Below, one piece after another: positions 41,893-48,520 of a DNA stretch of 50,498 bases. A program made the position numbers and the translations under genes. The DNA is taken from the NCBI GenBank assembly GCA_964356135.1, contig CAYHGV010000003.1:1-50498 (forward strand), in the 5' to 3' direction. This stretch comes from CAYHGV01 sp964356135 (GTDB taxonomy: Bacteria; Hydrothermota; Tepidihabitantia; CAYHGV01). The notes below the pieces were generated by a model. The model saw only the letters and a program-made list of their open reading frames with translations. It was not told where the DNA came from and did not search any database. Position 1 is the first letter of the stretch; each line of letters starts with the position of its first letter.

Positions 41893-41972
41893 CCCCGTTA
41901 GAAATACCATTTTCTTTGGACTTTCTTTTCTTGTTCAGGTTAATTGGATACTCCCTGCAATTTCTAACGGGG
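41893..41972. repeat. CCCC(A/G)TTAGA inverted-repeat element, copy 2
   Basis: Perfect 13-bp arms CCCCGTTAGAAAT and ATTTCTAACGGGG around a 54-nt centre. Arms resemble those at 24734-24784. Confidence 0.75.
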
Positions 41973-41999
41973 TTTAGAATTTCGGGTCCTGTGCTCCCC

Positions 42000-42042
42000 G
42001 TCATTCTGAACCTGAGCGCAGCGAAGGTGAAGAATCTCACTT
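42000..42042. repeat. GTCATTCTGA...GCGAAG...AATCTC dispersed repeat
   Basis: Matches the widespread intergenic text GTCATTCTGAGCGCAGCGAAG-AATCTC with small insertions. A related copy lies at 45782-45808. Confidence 0.65.
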
Positions 42043-42096
42043 CACCGCTCAGAACAACTTTAGAGATGAGCATTCGCATTAGCCGAAGGAGGGTAT

Positions 42097-42555
42097 ATGA
42101 ATCTCTCGTCATTGCTTAAGCCGGAACGGATTAACCTTGGCCTGAAGGCAAAGAAGAAAATCGATAGCTTGAGTGAACTGTTACTCTTGATTCGCCCCGC
42201 GAGTGATGTCGATCTTATTCTTCCGACCCTGCTGAAACGGGAGGAGCTCGGTTCGACCGGCGTCGGCAAAGGGATAGCGATTCCTCACTGCCGGTCGCTG
42301 ATGATTGACAAGTTGGAGCTGGCGGTGGGAAGATCGGATAAGGGCGTTACCTATCAGTCGCTCGATAAAAAACCCGCCCACCTTTTCTTTTTGATCATGG
42401 CTCCGCCCCAGGACCCGGGTAACCAGTATCTGATCACGTTGGGCAAGGTGGCGATGATTGCCCAGGAGATCGTCAAGCAGAAGAAAATTTTTGAGCCCCA
42501 GACGCCGGTTGAGTTCATTAAACTCGTCAAAGACCTGGAGGGAAAAATTAAATGA
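42097..42555 (+). CDS. PTS EIIA type-2 domain protein (PtsN-like)
   Basis: 152 residues, a single EIIA domain of the fructose/nitrogen family. His64 in GIAIPHCRS is the phosphorylation site, and GSTGVGKGIAIPH is the family signature. C-terminally VEFIKLVKDLEG is conserved. With no sugar permease next to it, it more likely regulates metabolism or transport than carries sugar. AAGGAGGG sits just upstream of the ATG. It overlaps the next gene by ATGA. Confidence 0.88.
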   Translation: MNLSSLLKPERINLGLKAKKKIDSLSELLLLIRPASDVDLILPTLLKREELGSTGVGKGIAIPHCRSLMIDKLELAVGRSDKGVTYQSLDKKPAHLFFLIMAPPQDPGNQYLITLGKVAMIAQEIVKQKKIFEPQTPVEFIKLVKDLEGKIK

Positions 42556-42899
42556 AAAAACAGTTGGAACTCTTAATTAAGCTCCATGATTTGGACCTGC
42601 TCTTGAAGGATTCGAAGAACCCCGAGACCATTAAGAAATACAAGAAACTCGGATTTAAACTGATGGAGCCATCGGTCGAGGTGTTACGGGCACGGCAGGA
42701 ATTGTGTCAACTGGTCGATGCAAAACTGCTCACCGCCTATGAGCGGATCATGAGGCGATACGGAGATCGAGCGGTCGTGCCGGTGATCAACGAATTCTGC
42801 GGGGGGTGCTATAGTAAGCTGCCGGCGGAGCTCGTCACTCACCAAACCGAGCTTCTTACCTGCCCCAACTGCGGTCGTTTCTTATACTGGATTAAATAG
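42552..42899 (+). CDS. C4 zinc-ribbon protein (DUF164/CdsZ-like, short)
   Basis: 115 residues. A helical N-terminal half (about 1-70, Lys/Leu-rich) is followed by a zinc ribbon with Cys83, Cys86, Cys104 and Cys107 in FCGGCYSKLPAE and LTCPNCGRFLYW. That ribbon matches the C4 zinc-ribbon end of the DUF164 family, whose members normally have a longer coiled coil of about 240 residues in total, so this is a short form. A nucleic-acid or regulatory role is likely but not shown. It is translationally coupled to the EIIA gene through ATGA. Confidence 0.75.
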   Translation: MKKQLELLIKLHDLDLLLKDSKNPETIKKYKKLGFKLMEPSVEVLRARQELCQLVDAKLLTAYERIMRRYGDRAVVPVINEFCGGCYSKLPAELVTHQTELLTCPNCGRFLYWIK

Positions 42900-42936
42900 G
42901 TTTTCTCGGATTTCGGTAGGGGCTCCGACCGGACGG

Positions 42937-44088
42937 TTATTTTTTTGGTTTCCCTTTTTTAATAGCCCTTTTAAAACTGTCTTCGCTCACTTTGATAATA
43001 AAGAGGGTGCGTAACGCACCTTTGCTCACCTCGACGACTTTGCCTTCCAACGGCACTTTGATCGGCGGCTTGCCGATGAGCGGGTCTTTTTCGCCGATAG
43101 AGTATACACCCCGCTGGAAATCGAAGACCTTGAGTGCTCTGACTTTTTGGGGATTGGAGGGATAAGGGTAATATTCCTCCAACCGCACCCGTGAATTATT
43201 GGTAATGTCGGCATTGCCTACAAAATCGACCTCTAAGTCCATTACATTCTGGTCGACATCCCTGGTTTCGTCGAATACCGATACCCGGTTTCTTCCTTCT
43301 TCTTTTGCTCGATAGAGGGCTTTATCCGCCTGTCCGATCAGGCTTGGGCTGTCCTTGGCATTCCTGGGAAACAGGCTGACGCCGATGCTGACCGTAATCG
43401 ATAAATTGCTGGCACGAGCATTGAGCTTGGGGATAACCGATTGTTCCACCACCGAGCGCAGCCGTTCGGCTAAAGCGCGAGCTTCGGCTTCGCTGAAATT
43501 GGGAAGGATCACCGCCAATTCCTCGCCGCCGTAGCGGAACGCCATTCCTTTATGGGTAATCTCTCGCTTCAGCAATCCGCCGACCGTCCGTAAAATCTGG
43601 TCGCCCTGCTGGTGGCCATGCTCGTCATTGGTGCGTTTGAAATGGTCCAAATCTAAAAGAATCAAGGCGAGCGGCGTATTCATCCGGAGCGCCAGGCCGA
43701 TTTGACGGGGGAGCTCGCGGTCAAAAAAGTCTCGGCGGTAAAGACCGGTGAGACTATCGACCAGTCCGGTTTTGCTCGCTTTCGCCTGCCCCAGTTCGGC
43801 GCTTTCATATAAATCGCAATCTTCACACTGGACAAAGCTTCGGGTATCAACTTTGATGCCCCGAACCAAGCAGGACGCCTGAATGACGGTCACCGATGGT
43901 TTTCCGGCGCTATCTTCTCCAACCAGGACTCTTGCTTTTAAATGGATGCAGGGATAATCCGGGATTGGACAGCGGATACAGACTGCGGGCGTGGTGGGAT
44001 AAAGCGAAGGGAGCGACTGGATGCGGCAGATAACTCGGTCACCTTCATCAGTTTGACGATAAACACATACCCGTCGAAACTCATCCAT
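42937..44088 (-). CDS. diguanylate cyclase (GGDEF) with Cys-rich N terminus
   Basis: 383 residues from ATG 44088. Residues 1-95 contain eight cysteines (8, 21, 37, 40, 47, 73, 88, 91), including CIRC and CEDC pairs, which suggests a metal or redox sensor. The GGDEF domain runs from about 105 to 275: DSLTGLYRRDFFD, LLDLDHFKRTND (metal Asp146) and GGEE at 187-190, so it should make c-di-GMP. No RxxD inhibitory site precedes it. The last 105 residues are a separate beta-rich domain. A start 13 codons upstream is possible, but the promoter lies between the two, so 44088 is the better choice. No EAL partner is nearby. Confidence 0.88.
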   Translation of the reverse strand: MDEFRRVCVYRQTDEGDRVICRIQSLPSLYPTTPAVCIRCPIPDYPCIHLKARVLVGEDSAGKPSVTVIQASCLVRGIKVDTRSFVQCEDCDLYESAELGQAKASKTGLVDSLTGLYRRDFFDRELPRQIGLALRMNTPLALILLDLDHFKRTNDEHGHQQGDQILRTVGGLLKREITHKGMAFRYGGEELAVILPNFSEAEARALAERLRSVVEQSVIPKLNARASNLSITVSIGVSLFPRNAKDSPSLIGQADKALYRAKEEGRNRVSVFDETRDVDQNVMDLEVDFVGNADITNNSRVRLEEYYPYPSNPQKVRALKVFDFQRGVYSIGEKDPLIGKPPIKVPLEGKVVEVSKGALRTLFIIKVSEDSFKRAIKKGKPKK

Positions 44089-44096
44089 TAGAGAGG

Positions 44097-44124
44097 ATTG
44101 TATATTTTCGTTGGGCGATGTCAA
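44097..44124 (-). promoter_or_regulatory. promoter of diguanylate cyclase gene, probably leaderless
   Basis: On the minus strand: TTGACA, 16-nt spacer, TACAAT, then eight bases (CCTCTCTA) before ATG at 44088. It decides the start of the gene, because the upstream ATG 44127 lies outside the transcript. Confidence 0.65.
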
Positions 44125-44211
44125 CATGGTGTTGGTGATATTTTTCTACACCGGTGCCGATTAAAACCCGGCTCACTTTTTTCCGGAGCGGTTGTTTCAT
44201 TCCACGCCCGA

Positions 44212-44239
44212 TTGACATTTTTCCGCATTTTCTTACTAT
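44212..44239 (+). promoter_or_regulatory. promoter of MFS transporter gene
   Basis: TTGACA (44212-44217), 16-nt spacer, TACTAT (44234-44239). It is divergent from the cyclase promoter. The leader is about 25 nt. Confidence 0.55.
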
Positions 44240-44270
44240 TGCAATCATACTAACTTGAATCCTGATAACC

Positions 44271-45632
44271 ATGAACCTTAACGAAGACAGGAGAAAGTAT
44301 GGGTTAAAGATCTCGGTCGTCGAGGGCGTGTTTGCCAATATCCATATCACCCTCACCGGCGGTGTCTTTTTAACCGGCTTTGTCCTCTATCTCGGAGCGA
44401 ATGCATTCGAAATCGGTCTGTTGGCGGCAATACCCGCTTTATTCGCCAGTTTCAGTTTAGTTTCCGCGTTTCTCATCAACCGGCTTGAAGAACGGCGCAA
44501 ACTCACCATCTGGACCGCAGGTATCGGCCGCGCCCTGTTCTTCATCCCGGTTCTGCTCATGATTTTGAAATACAAAATCCACTTGGGGTATTTTCTTCTG
44601 CTGATTGGGGTTTTTAACGGCCTCTTGACGATTGCCGGTAATGCCTGGACCTCGTGGATGAGCGATCTCGTGCCGAAGGAAATCCGCGGTCGGTACTTCG
44701 GCATCCGCAATACGATTGTCGGATTGATGGGTATGGGCATCTCATTTTTGGGGGCTATTCTCCTCGACTATTTTAAAAAAACGGATAAGACAATCCAGGG
44801 CTTTGAGCTGATTTTTACTATTGCGGTCATCGCTTCGGCGATAGCCACTTATCTCCTGACACAGCAACCTAAAATTTCAATTAGCCGCCAGCGGACCGAA
44901 TGGAAAACGATACTCGCGGCGCCGTTTCGGGATGCCAATTATCGTAAGTTCCTGTTCTTCATTGGATTTTGGTATTTGACCGCGGGCGTTGCCGGGCCGT
45001 TCTATCTTGTTTTTATGCTCCAGAATCTGCAGCTCTCCTATAAGTCGGTTGCCCTGTATGGAATTCTCGCCGGTGCACTCGGCATCATCTTCCAGTTGCT
45101 CTGGGGTCTGGCAATCGATAAGTTCCGCTCCAAACCGGTACTGACGATGAACTTTTTTCTGGTCGGCTTTCTGCCGCTGCTCTGGCTCTTTCCGACAAAA
45201 CAGTTTCTTTTACCGGTCTGGCTCGACGCCGTTTTTACCGGTATCTTCTGGTCCGGGGTGAATTTAAGCGTCTTCAATATCGTCCTCTCCCTTTCGGATA
45301 ACGATCAGATCAAAGAGAGCTACTTTGCGATCTTCGCAACCATTACCGGCATTGCCGGTTTTGCATCGTCGATTCTGGGTGGGTATATCGCCAATCTTCT
45401 GCGGAATTTTAAGTTGGTAATTTTCGGCCATGAATATATTAATTATCATCTGTTGTTCGTGTTCGCCGCGGTAACCCGATTTATCAGTCTTTTCTTTTTA
45501 AAAGAGGTGACCGAACCGAAGGCATATCCGACCCTGTATGCCTTGGAGGTTATGGGAGATTATGCCGTGCGCCGGCTCAGCTACGGCAAAGAACTGATCC
45601 TGAATACGCTCCGCTTCCTCAAGCCCCGATAA
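44271..45632 (+). CDS. MFS transporter
   Basis: 453 residues, about twelve membrane helices. GLKISVVEGVFANIHITLTGG and FLTGFVLYLGANAFEIGLL begin the protein. The segment GNAWTSWMSDLVPKEIRGRY FGIRN after helix 5 matches a branch of MFS proteins related to sugar and drug carriers, and IDKFRSKPVLT is the second-half motif A position. Substrate is not known. It is divergent from the diguanylate cyclase gene with 182 bases between the starts, so the two could share regulation. No ribosome site is visible before the ATG. Confidence 0.85.
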   Translation: MNLNEDRRKYGLKISVVEGVFANIHITLTGGVFLTGFVLYLGANAFEIGLLAAIPALFASFSLVSAFLINRLEERRKLTIWTAGIGRALFFIPVLLMILKYKIHLGYFLLLIGVFNGLLTIAGNAWTSWMSDLVPKEIRGRYFGIRNTIVGLMGMGISFLGAILLDYFKKTDKTIQGFELIFTIAVIASAIATYLLTQQPKISISRQRTEWKTILAAPFRDANYRKFLFFIGFWYLTAGVAGPFYLVFMLQNLQLSYKSVALYGILAGALGIIFQLLWGLAIDKFRSKPVLTMNFFLVGFLPLLWLFPTKQFLLPVWLDAVFTGIFWSGVNLSVFNIVLSLSDNDQIKESYFAIFATITGIAGFASSILGGYIANLLRNFKLVIFGHEYINYHLLFVFAAVTRFISLFFLKEVTEPKAYPTLYALEVMGDYAVRRLSYGKELILNTLRFLKPR

Positions 45633-45781
45633 AAAATAACCACGAATGGACACGAAATTTGACGAATGTACACGAAGAGAGGGTTGGACTTAAAGAAGGA
45701 GCGTAGAATCGAGATTGAAAACCTTTCCCTCAATATTTATCTTCAGAAGTGAGAGAGCGATTTCCGGTTGCGAAAATTGTC

Positions 45782-45808
45782 GTCATTTTGAGCGAAGCGA
45801 AAAATCTC
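45782..45808. repeat. GTCATTTTGAGCGAAGCGAA dispersed repeat
   Basis: Close to the copy at 42000-42042 and to the widely known GTCATTCTGAGCGAAGCGAAG-AATCTC intergenic text. Confidence 0.6.
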
Positions 45809-45906
45809 GGTTTTTAACCATTTTTTTAGTGGAAACGGCGAACATTCCTTAGCGTAGCGAAGGGTCTCATGAATTGAGATTCTTCACTTCCTTCAGCTTT
45901 TCTCCC

Positions 45907-45935
45907 TTGACAGGAGGATATTTCACGAGTATCTT
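45907..45935 (+). promoter_or_regulatory. promoter of toxin-antitoxin pair
   Basis: TTGACA (45907-45912), 17-nt spacer, TATCTT (45930-45935). An AGGAGG follows before ATG 45961. The antitoxin would be expected to bind here. Confidence 0.6.
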
Positions 45936-45960
45936 AAGGTAGGATAAATTAGGAGGACAT

Positions 45961-46197
45961 ATGGCTAAGAAAAAAAAGGTGTCGGTAACCATTGATAGGG
46001 TAGTACTGGCGAATATCGAGCGGATATCAGAAGAAAAGGGTATCTCGAGGTCGAGTGCGATTGAATGGATGCTCAAGGAATGGGAGAAGATATACTTGCG
46101 GGAAGAGTTGAAAGCGGGATATGGGGCTATGAGTGGAGAAGATAGAAAAACGGCAGAAGAGAGTCTGGAAATTGTGAGGGAGGTGATAGGTGAATAA
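45961..46197 (+). CDS. ribbon-helix-helix antitoxin
   Basis: 78 residues. KKVSVTIDRVVLANIERISE followed by EKGISRSSAIEWMLKEWE is a ribbon-helix-helix DNA-binding domain, the type found in CopG- and MazE-like antitoxins. The acidic C-terminal tail (GEDRKTAEESLEIVREVIGE) would wrap the toxin. TTAGGAGGACAT gives a strong ribosome site. It overlaps the toxin gene by eight bases, the standard arrangement that keeps antitoxin in excess. Confidence 0.85.
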   Translation: MAKKKKVSVTIDRVVLANIERISEEKGISRSSAIEWMLKEWEKIYLREELKAGYGAMSGEDRKTAEESLEIVREVIGE

Positions 46198-46543
46198 GGC
46201 ATTTCCAAGAAGAGGGGAAATCTGGGTAGTAAATTTTAATCCCGGAAGAGGGAACGAACAGAAGGGGATAAGGCCAGCCCTTATTCTTCAAAATGATATA
46301 GGTAATCAATACGGGGGCACCACCATCATTGCGGCTATTACTACTACAATAAGACTATATCCTGTGACGGTCACATTGGAGAAGGGGGAAGCAGGGCTCA
46401 AACAGAGGTCTACGGTAAATTTGGCACAGATTCTCACAACCGACAAAGAAAGACTAATGAAGAAACTCGGCTACCTTTCGCCTCCCAGAATGATAGAAGT
46501 TGAGAAGGCTTTAAAGATAAGCTTGGAGTTAGAAAAACTGTAA
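46190..46543 (+). CDS. MazF/PemK-family endoribonuclease toxin
   Basis: 117 residues, normal for the family. RRGEIWVVNFNPGRGNEQKG is the first strand pair, with the conserved Arg and Glu, followed by IRPALILQND, then STVNLAQILTTDKERLMKKLG with the active-site Thr region and a closing helix. MazF toxins cut mRNA at short sequences and arrest translation. Start is GTG inside the antitoxin gene. The pair sits alone between two repeat-rich gaps and is probably mobile or recently acquired. Confidence 0.88.
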   Translation: MNKAFPRRGEIWVVNFNPGRGNEQKGIRPALILQNDIGNQYGGTTIIAAITTTIRLYPVTVTLEKGEAGLKQRSTVNLAQILTTDKERLMKKLGYLSPPRMIEVEKALKISLELEKL

Positions 46544-46648
46544 ACCCCGATCCAGCGATAACTTTTTTGGATAGGGATATGGAGGTCTGGGCTTACTATA
46601 TTTATGGGAAGCCAGGCGGACCTTAAAATTGTTGTCGTAGTTTTGCTA

Positions 46649-46676
46649 TTGACTTATCTCTAAAATTTATTATCAT
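46649..46676 (+). promoter_or_regulatory. promoter of small lipoprotein gene
   Basis: TTGACT (46649-46654), 16-nt spacer, TATCAT (46671-46676), then a leader of about 26 nt with AAGGAGG before ATG 46709. Confidence 0.6.
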
Positions 46677-46708
46677 TGAGATATAAACTCTAATTCCAAG
46701 GAGGAATA

Positions 46709-47047
46709 ATGGCAAAATCAGCAAAGTGGGCCGTGGTCATACTTACCGCCCTCGCATTGTCAATGACACTTGGCTGCGCCAAGGCGAAGAAGGCGATGTC
46801 GGATGCGGACTTCTCGAAGATTACCGGTGAATGGCTGACCGAGTATCTCGGGGTCGCCATGCAGAAGGCTTTTTCCGGTGCTGAAGTGAGCGACAAAGAG
46901 ATGGAGAAATTAGCCTATGATACCCTGGACAAAGTCTGTCAAAAATACGGCTTTACCCGGGCTCAATTCGAGGAAAAGGCAAAGAAATCCGGTAAGAAAC
47001 TGGAAGACGTGCTGAAAGGTGGCATGGAAGAGCAAGGGTGGAAATAG
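46709..47047 (+). CDS. small lipoprotein of unknown function
   Basis: 112 residues. The signal ends in the lipobox MTLGC, with the lipidated Cys near residue 23. The mature part is mostly helical and charged (DKEMEKLAYDTLDKVCQKYG, FTRAQFEEKAKKSGKKLEDV). I recognise no family. It has its own promoter, a strong ribosome site and a classical terminator, so it is a one-gene transcript and may be abundantly made. Confidence 0.75.
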   Translation: MAKSAKWAVVILTALALSMTLGCAKAKKAMSDADFSKITGEWLTEYLGVAMQKAFSGAEVSDKEMEKLAYDTLDKVCQKYGFTRAQFEEKAKKSGKKLEDVLKGGMEEQGWK

Positions 47048-47072
47048 GAATAAAGAAGCCTATTTAGTTAAA

Positions 47073-47108
47073 CGGAGGATTGGTCAAGCGTCCTCCGTTT
47101 TATTTTTT
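47073..47108. terminator. intrinsic terminator, probably bidirectional
   Basis: Stem CGGAGGA / TCCTCCG (47073-47079 and 47091-47097) with an 11-nt loop, followed by TTTTATTTTTT. It lies between two convergent genes, the small lipoprotein and lpxB. Confidence 0.85.
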
Positions 47109-47121
47109 ACCGTTTAACGAT

Positions 47122-48249
47122 TTAACCCTTTAACCTTTTAACCAATTTTAGTATTTCCTGCACTATTCTTTCTTGTGCGCCTGTCGATCCTAACCTGCGT
47201 TTGGTCTCGATAAATTTCTTTTTTATTTCTTCCCGTTTGTATTTGTTCTTTAAGAGGTCGAAAACTAACGGATACAGGGTTCTAAAAACGGGCTGGACGA
47301 GTTCAGGCATTATCTCCTTGCCGGCAATTAGATTCGGAATGGTGAAGTTGTTTAATTTGACGGTCAAACGGGCGGTCAGGTATGAGAGAGGAGAAAGGGT
47401 GTAGATGCTGACCGCCGGGGTCTGAAGTATCATCGCTTCTAAGGCGGCGGTGCCGGAAGATAAAAGAATGAGGTCGGAGTGTCTCAGTACTTCGTATTTG
47501 TCCTGGTCGACATAAAAAAGGCGGTCAATGTGGGGTAAATCCTGGAATTTGATATTTTCGGAAAGAATGACAAAACCGTTGAGATTTTGGAAGTTTTTGT
47601 TTAACTCAGAAAAAACCCTGAGCATCAACGGGAGGTGGTGGCGAATTTCATCCGGTCTTGAGCCGGGCATCAGTGACAGGATATAGGAGTCAGGATTCAG
47701 GGAATAGGTTTTGAAAAAAACAGGCCGGGAGTGCTCGCTTTTTATGTGGTCGAGCAGTGGATTGCCAAGATAGGCAGCGTCGATACCGAGATTTTTAAAG
47801 AATTCTTCTTCGAACGGGAAGAGGCAGATGACTTTATCAACATACTTTTTTAAAAAATACTTGCGCCACGTTCCCCATGCCCAGAGTTGGGGAGGCCCAA
47901 AGTAAATGGTTAAATGGTTAAATGGGTAATTGATTAAATGGGGACTTAAAAGAAGCAGATTGAAATTGGAAAAGGCGATGGGGAGGAGGAGGTCGGGGGG
48001 ATTTTTTCTGAGATAGGAGATTGTTTCTTTGAGAATTTTCCTGACCTGGGGATAAGACTTAATTCCTTCGTAAAATCCAAAGATTGACAGCTCATCAATC
48101 GATTTGATAAGTTTAACTCCGGCTTCAGCCATCAAATCGCCGCCGATGCCGGTGATTTCAATCCCGGGTACCTGGTTTTTTAGTTCTTTCGCCAGAATCG
48201 AACCATAAAGGTCGCCCGATGGTTCACCGGCTGAGATAAAGATTTTCAT
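47122..48249 (-). CDS. lpxB: lipid-A-disaccharide synthase
   Basis: 375 residues, a GT-B glycosyltransferase of the usual length. It joins UDP-2,3-diacylglucosamine and lipid X into the lipid A disaccharide at the inner membrane. Signatures are ISAGEPSGDLYG at residues 4-15, GIGGDLMAEAG, FGPPQLWAWGTWR, LGNPLLDH, LMPGSRPDEIRHHLP and SGTAALEAM. Its presence means the cell makes lipopolysaccharide or a related lipid A. No other lpx gene is adjacent. The promoter ends six bases before the ATG, so the mRNA is probably leaderless. Confidence 0.95.
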   Translation of the reverse strand: MKIFISAGEPSGDLYGSILAKELKNQVPGIEITGIGGDLMAEAGVKLIKSIDELSIFGFYEGIKSYPQVRKILKETISYLRKNPPDLLLPIAFSNFNLLLLSPHLINYPFNHLTIYFGPPQLWAWGTWRKYFLKKYVDKVICLFPFEEEFFKNLGIDAAYLGNPLLDHIKSEHSRPVFFKTYSLNPDSYILSLMPGSRPDEIRHHLPLMLRVFSELNKNFQNLNGFVILSENIKFQDLPHIDRLFYVDQDKYEVLRHSDLILLSSGTAALEAMILQTPAVSIYTLSPLSYLTARLTVKLNNFTIPNLIAGKEIMPELVQPVFRTLYPLVFDLLKNKYKREEIKKKFIETKRRLGSTGAQERIVQEILKLVKRLKG

Positions 48250-48255
48250 CAGGAC

Positions 48256-48284
48256 ATTCTAAAATTTTTGTCGCATAAGGTCAA
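48256..48284 (-). promoter_or_regulatory. promoter of lpxB, probably leaderless
   Basis: On the minus strand: TTGACC, 17-nt spacer, TAGAAT, then six bases (GTCCTG) before ATG at 48249. Confidence 0.6.
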
Positions 48285-48316
48285 GCTTCATATCAGAATT
48301 CCATCCCTGCCATTCC

Positions 48317-48424
48317 TGTAGAAACAGACCTTTAGGTCTGTTATCAAGTGTAGTGTCCCCAATATTTATTAGACATGAGCTGACGCTGTAATAAATTCAA
48401 CAGGTCTGAAGACCTGTTTCTACA
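48317..48424. repeat. candidate miniature element with terminal inverted repeats
   Basis: Left end TGTAGAAACAGACC, right end CAGGTCTGAAGACCTGTTTCTACA read as its inverse: the outer TGTAGAAACAG and CTGTTTCTACA match perfectly. Each end also folds on itself (CAGACCTTTAGGTCTG; CAGGTCTGAAGACCTG). The 108-bp unit carries no gene. Confidence 0.7.
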
Positions 48425-48474
48425 TCGATTCTGGCCTCAGGTATTATTTAACCAATGTCAATTTCCAATGGGGC

Positions 48475-48502
48475 TTGACATACCTATGCTATGAACCATA
48501 CT
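48475..48502 (+). promoter_or_regulatory. promoter of beta-helix protein gene
   Basis: TTGACA (48475-48480), 16-nt spacer, CATACT (48497-48502). The predicted start near 48510 lies downstream of ATG 48491 and supports ATG 48521 as the true start. Confidence 0.5.
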
Positions 48503-48520
48503 TACGATTGTGGGGCTTAC

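Larger units (their letters stand above)
41747..42096. other. repeat-filled intergenic region
   Basis: 350 bases without a real gene. In order it holds A/T filler (TAAATTCTAAATCC), the palindrome at 41800-41820, the inverted-repeat element at 41893-41972, and a TCATTCTGA...GCGCAGCGAAG repeat at 42000-42042. A frame that crosses the region is only an accident of this repeat text. Confidence 0.65.
45633..45960. other. repeat-filled intergenic region
   Basis: Holds ACCACGAATGGACACGAA-type filler at 45638-45677, a GTCATTTTGAGCGAAGCGAA repeat at 45782-45808, a related AGCGTAGCGAAGGGTCTC stretch at 45851-45868, and the promoter of the toxin-antitoxin pair. No gene is seen. Confidence 0.6.

Noticed and set aside
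41727..42119. Reading frame of 130 codons across the gap after argS
   Set aside because: It begins inside argS and is made almost wholly of palindromic and dispersed repeat text.
42900..42936. Possible terminator CCG-ACCG-GACGG followed by T-rich text
   Set aside because: The stem is short and imperfect; not enough to call.
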